The notes beneath the pieces were generated by a model. The model did no database searches. It was not told the DNA's origin and saw nothing but the letters and a program-made list of their open reading frames with translations. Positions 13,630 through 15,025 of a stretch of 15,025 nt of DNA are shown in pieces. A program made the position numbers and the translations under genes. Numbering within the stretch: the first letter of the stretch is position 1; each line of letters begins with the position of its first letter. This DNA is from Actinobacteria bacterium ATB1 (GTDB taxonomy: Bacteria; Actinomycetota; Acidimicrobiia; UBA2766): positions 1-15,025 of the forward strand of contig QWHP01000169.1 of NCBI GenBank assembly GCA_021404985.1, written 5' to 3'.

Positions 13630-14568
13630 ATGGAGGCCCCGACGCTCACGCAGCTCCGCTACGCGGTCGCCGTCGCAGACCAGGGCCATTTCGGCAGGGC
13701 GGCGAGCCAGTGCGGCGTGAGCCAGCCCGCTCTCTCGGCGCAGATCAAGCAGCTCGAGGACCGGCTCGGCACTCCGGTGTTCGAACGCACGTCCAGACGT
13801 GTGAGCCTCACGTCTCGCGGCAGGGACGTCATCGAACATGCCCGGCGGGTCCTGCGAGAGACCGACGAGCTCGTCGCCGTAGCCCGGGGTGAGACCGAAC
13901 CCCTGACCGGCAGCCTCCACATGGGCGTCATCCCGACCGTCGCGCCGTACGTCCTGCCCGCGCTCCTGCCCGAGGTGCGCGAGCGGCACCCGCGGCTCCG
14001 CCTGTTCCTGCGTGAGGACCAGACGGCCCGCCTCGTCGAGCAGCTCAGGGGGGACCGTCTCGACGTCCTTCTCCTCGCCCTTCCCCTCAAAGAGCCCGGC
14101 ATCGTGGAGATGCCAGTCTTTCGGGATCCCTTCGTCTTCGCCGCCCCGCCCGGTCATCCGCTGTCGTCCGGCGGCGAGATCCAGACCCGGGATCTCGACG
14201 GGGCAGAGGTACTTCTCCTCGAGGAAGGCCACTGCCTGCGCGACCACGCCCTCGACGTGTGCAAGGACAGGGGAGCCGTCGAAGCTCTCGCCACGCGGGC
14301 AACGAGCCTCGGGACGCTGGTCCAGATGGTGGCAAACGGGATCGGCATGACGCTGCTTCCCTCCATCGCGGTGGGCGTCGAAGCCCGCGACCCCGCCGGC
14401 TTCGTGGTGCGTGAGTTCACCGAGCCGAAGCCGTACCGCACGATCGGTCTCGCCTGGCGCCAATCCGCTGTCGACGTGCGGGACTACCGGCTCCTCGCCG
14501 GGATCCTCGCCGGCATCGTGTCGACGGCGTTTCCCGACGCGACCATCCTGCTCGGAACAGACGGCTGA
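13630..14568 (+). CDS. oxyR: LysR-family peroxide sensor OxyR
   Basis: This 312-residue LysR-type regulator probably activates oxidative-stress genes when peroxide oxidises it. The winged helix-turn-helix covers about residues 1-60, with LTQLRYAVAVADQGHFGRAA and CGVSQPALSAQIKQLEDRLG, the usual LysR DNA-binding pattern. The substrate-binding-like domain spans about 92-300. In it, EEGHCLRDHALDVC places Cys202 and Cys211 eight residues apart, the same context and spacing as the redox pair Cys199/Cys208 of E. coli OxyR. This supports a real OxyR rather than a generic LysR. Length is typical. ATG 13630 fits the domain start; no well-placed Shine-Dalgarno is present, and TAAGCT lies six bases upstream. 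No ahpC, katG or other obvious target adjoins it; trpB2 upstream and a convergent serine hydrolase are the neighbours. Confidence 0.9.
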   Translation: MEAPTLTQLRYAVAVADQGHFGRAASQCGVSQPALSAQIKQLEDRLGTPVFERTSRRVSLTSRGRDVIEHARRVLRETDELVAVARGETEPLTGSLHMGVIPTVAPYVLPALLPEVRERHPRLRLFLREDQTARLVEQLRGDRLDVLLLALPLKEPGIVEMPVFRDPFVFAAPPGHPLSSGGEIQTRDLDGAEVLLLEEGHCLRDHALDVCKDRGAVEALATRATSLGTLVQMVANGIGMTLLPSIAVGVEARDPAGFVVREFTEPKPYRTIGLAWRQSAVDVRDYRLLAGILAGIVSTAFPDATILLGTDG

Positions 14569-14592
14569 CGGAGAGGGCGGCGAGCTCGCAGC

Positions 14593-14653
14593 AGCCGGCC
14601 AGGCACCGATGGCCGCGCCGGGGCACCGTGACCTGGCAAGAGCCTGCCCGGCT
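14593..14653. terminator. Imperfect inverted repeat between convergent genes
   Basis: AGCCGGCCAGGC (14593-14604) and GCCTGCCCGGCT (14642-14653) pair with one mismatch around a 37-base loop, inside the 104-base gap between oxyR and the convergent serine hydrolase. It could serve as a shared bidirectional terminator, but the loop is long and no T-run is present. Confidence 0.25.
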
Positions 14654-14672
14654 GTAGTTCGGAAGCGGGCCG

Positions 14673-15025
14673 TCAGCCTGCGGAGGTGAAGCAGCCCGTC
14701 GCAAGCGTGGACAGGAGGACGCCTGTCGCCCCTTGGCGTATCGCGTTGCGGTCCGCCCCATTGGTGAGGTACACGAACGACACCCCGGTCTCGGGATCGG
14801 CCCAGGCGACCTGTCCGCCTGCCCCCATGTGACCGAAGGCGCGCGGTGAGCAGGCGAGCGGGAAGCCGCGCCACATCCGGTTCTCGTCGCCCGAGACGAC
14901 GACACCGAGTCCCCGGTCCGCTGCGCGACCGGTCATGGGGTCGATCAGACTCGGATCGCGGATCCGCCACGCCTCGCTCAGCATCGCGCGGTCCCACACC
15001 CCCGGCCCCGAGCCACGCTCGTCGG
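14673..15025 (-). CDS. Beta-lactamase/serine hydrolase family protein, C-terminal part
   Basis: The last 117 residues of a class C beta-lactamase-related serine hydrolase or esterase are visible; the N-terminus with the catalytic SxxK lies beyond the window. The diagnostic segment is FGHMGAGGQVAWADPETG, where H-x-GAGG stands in for the KTG box of class C enzymes, followed by VSFVYLTNG, a typical last strand. Earlier comes a YxRG-like stretch with LGVVVSGDENRMWRGFPLACSPRAFGH. Such proteins hydrolyse esters, peptides or beta-lactams; the substrate cannot be assigned. The GTG near 14999 is in frame, but codons continue upstream to the window edge, so it is not the start. It converges on oxyR with a 104-base gap. 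Confidence 0.85.
   Translation of the reverse strand, partial: DERGSGPGVWDRAMLSEAWRIRDPSLIDPMTGRAADRGLGVVVSGDENRMWRGFPLACSPRAFGHMGAGGQVAWADPETGVSFVYLTNGADRNAIRQGATGVLLSTLATGCFTSAG

Noticed and set aside
12283..14997. A 904-codon open frame on the minus strand antisense to trpB2 and oxyR
   Set aside because: It mirrors two clear protein genes, has Arg/Gly/Asp/Glu-biased composition with no domain, and is the kind of shadow frame that GC-rich codon use produces.

Overview
The window is GC-rich and densely coded, with GTG/TTG starts, leaderless-type promoters and actinobacterial-looking proteins: an ISL3 transposase of the actinobacterial type, a mycobacterial-like class III adenylate cyclase with an N-terminal regulatory domain, a PPOX/F420-type flavin-split-barrel protein and a TrpB2. 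I infer an uncultured Actinomycetota member, perhaps Acidimicrobiia-like. No rRNA, tRNA or CRISPR array was seen.

Region 1 (1-2584, minus strand) is a respiratory operon read leftwards. It encodes an unrecognised four-helix membrane protein, a 2x[4Fe-4S] ferredoxin, a cytochrome b6-type protein, and the start of a subunit IV-like protein with a long N-terminal extension, cut by the window edge. A near-perfect 24-bp palindrome with CRP-type geometry (GTGA-N6-TCAC) lies just upstream. No Rieske gene is visible.

Region 2 (2810-6373, plus strand) is a block of broken genes. It holds an ISL3-family transposase with a frameshift, an in-frame stop and probable N-terminal damage; a SAM methyltransferase split by a one-base frameshift; and a GNAT acetyltransferase with an in-frame TAG and a one-base loss in a C tract. 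Genes on both sides are intact, which suggests local decay around an insertion sequence. Local assembly error is the alternative.

Region 3 (6390-10429) holds a secreted endoglycoceramidase-like GH5 hydrolase (minus strand), a divergent PPOX-fold oxidoreductase, and a secreted protein with seven FG-GAP calcium motifs (a probable seven-bladed propeller) followed by a possible carbohydrate-binding domain.

Region 4 (10433-15025) holds a TetR regulator and a class III adenylate cyclase (both minus strand), a divergent trpB2, a LysR-type regulator with the OxyR cysteine pair, and the C-terminal part of a beta-lactamase-like serine hydrolase cut by the window edge.

A cross-cutting pattern: the GH5, TetR, cyclase and OxyR genes have no well-placed Shine-Dalgarno sequence, and each has a TANNNT hexamer exactly six bases before its start codon. 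This suggests leaderless transcripts. Genes with good ribosome binding sites in the window lack this arrangement.
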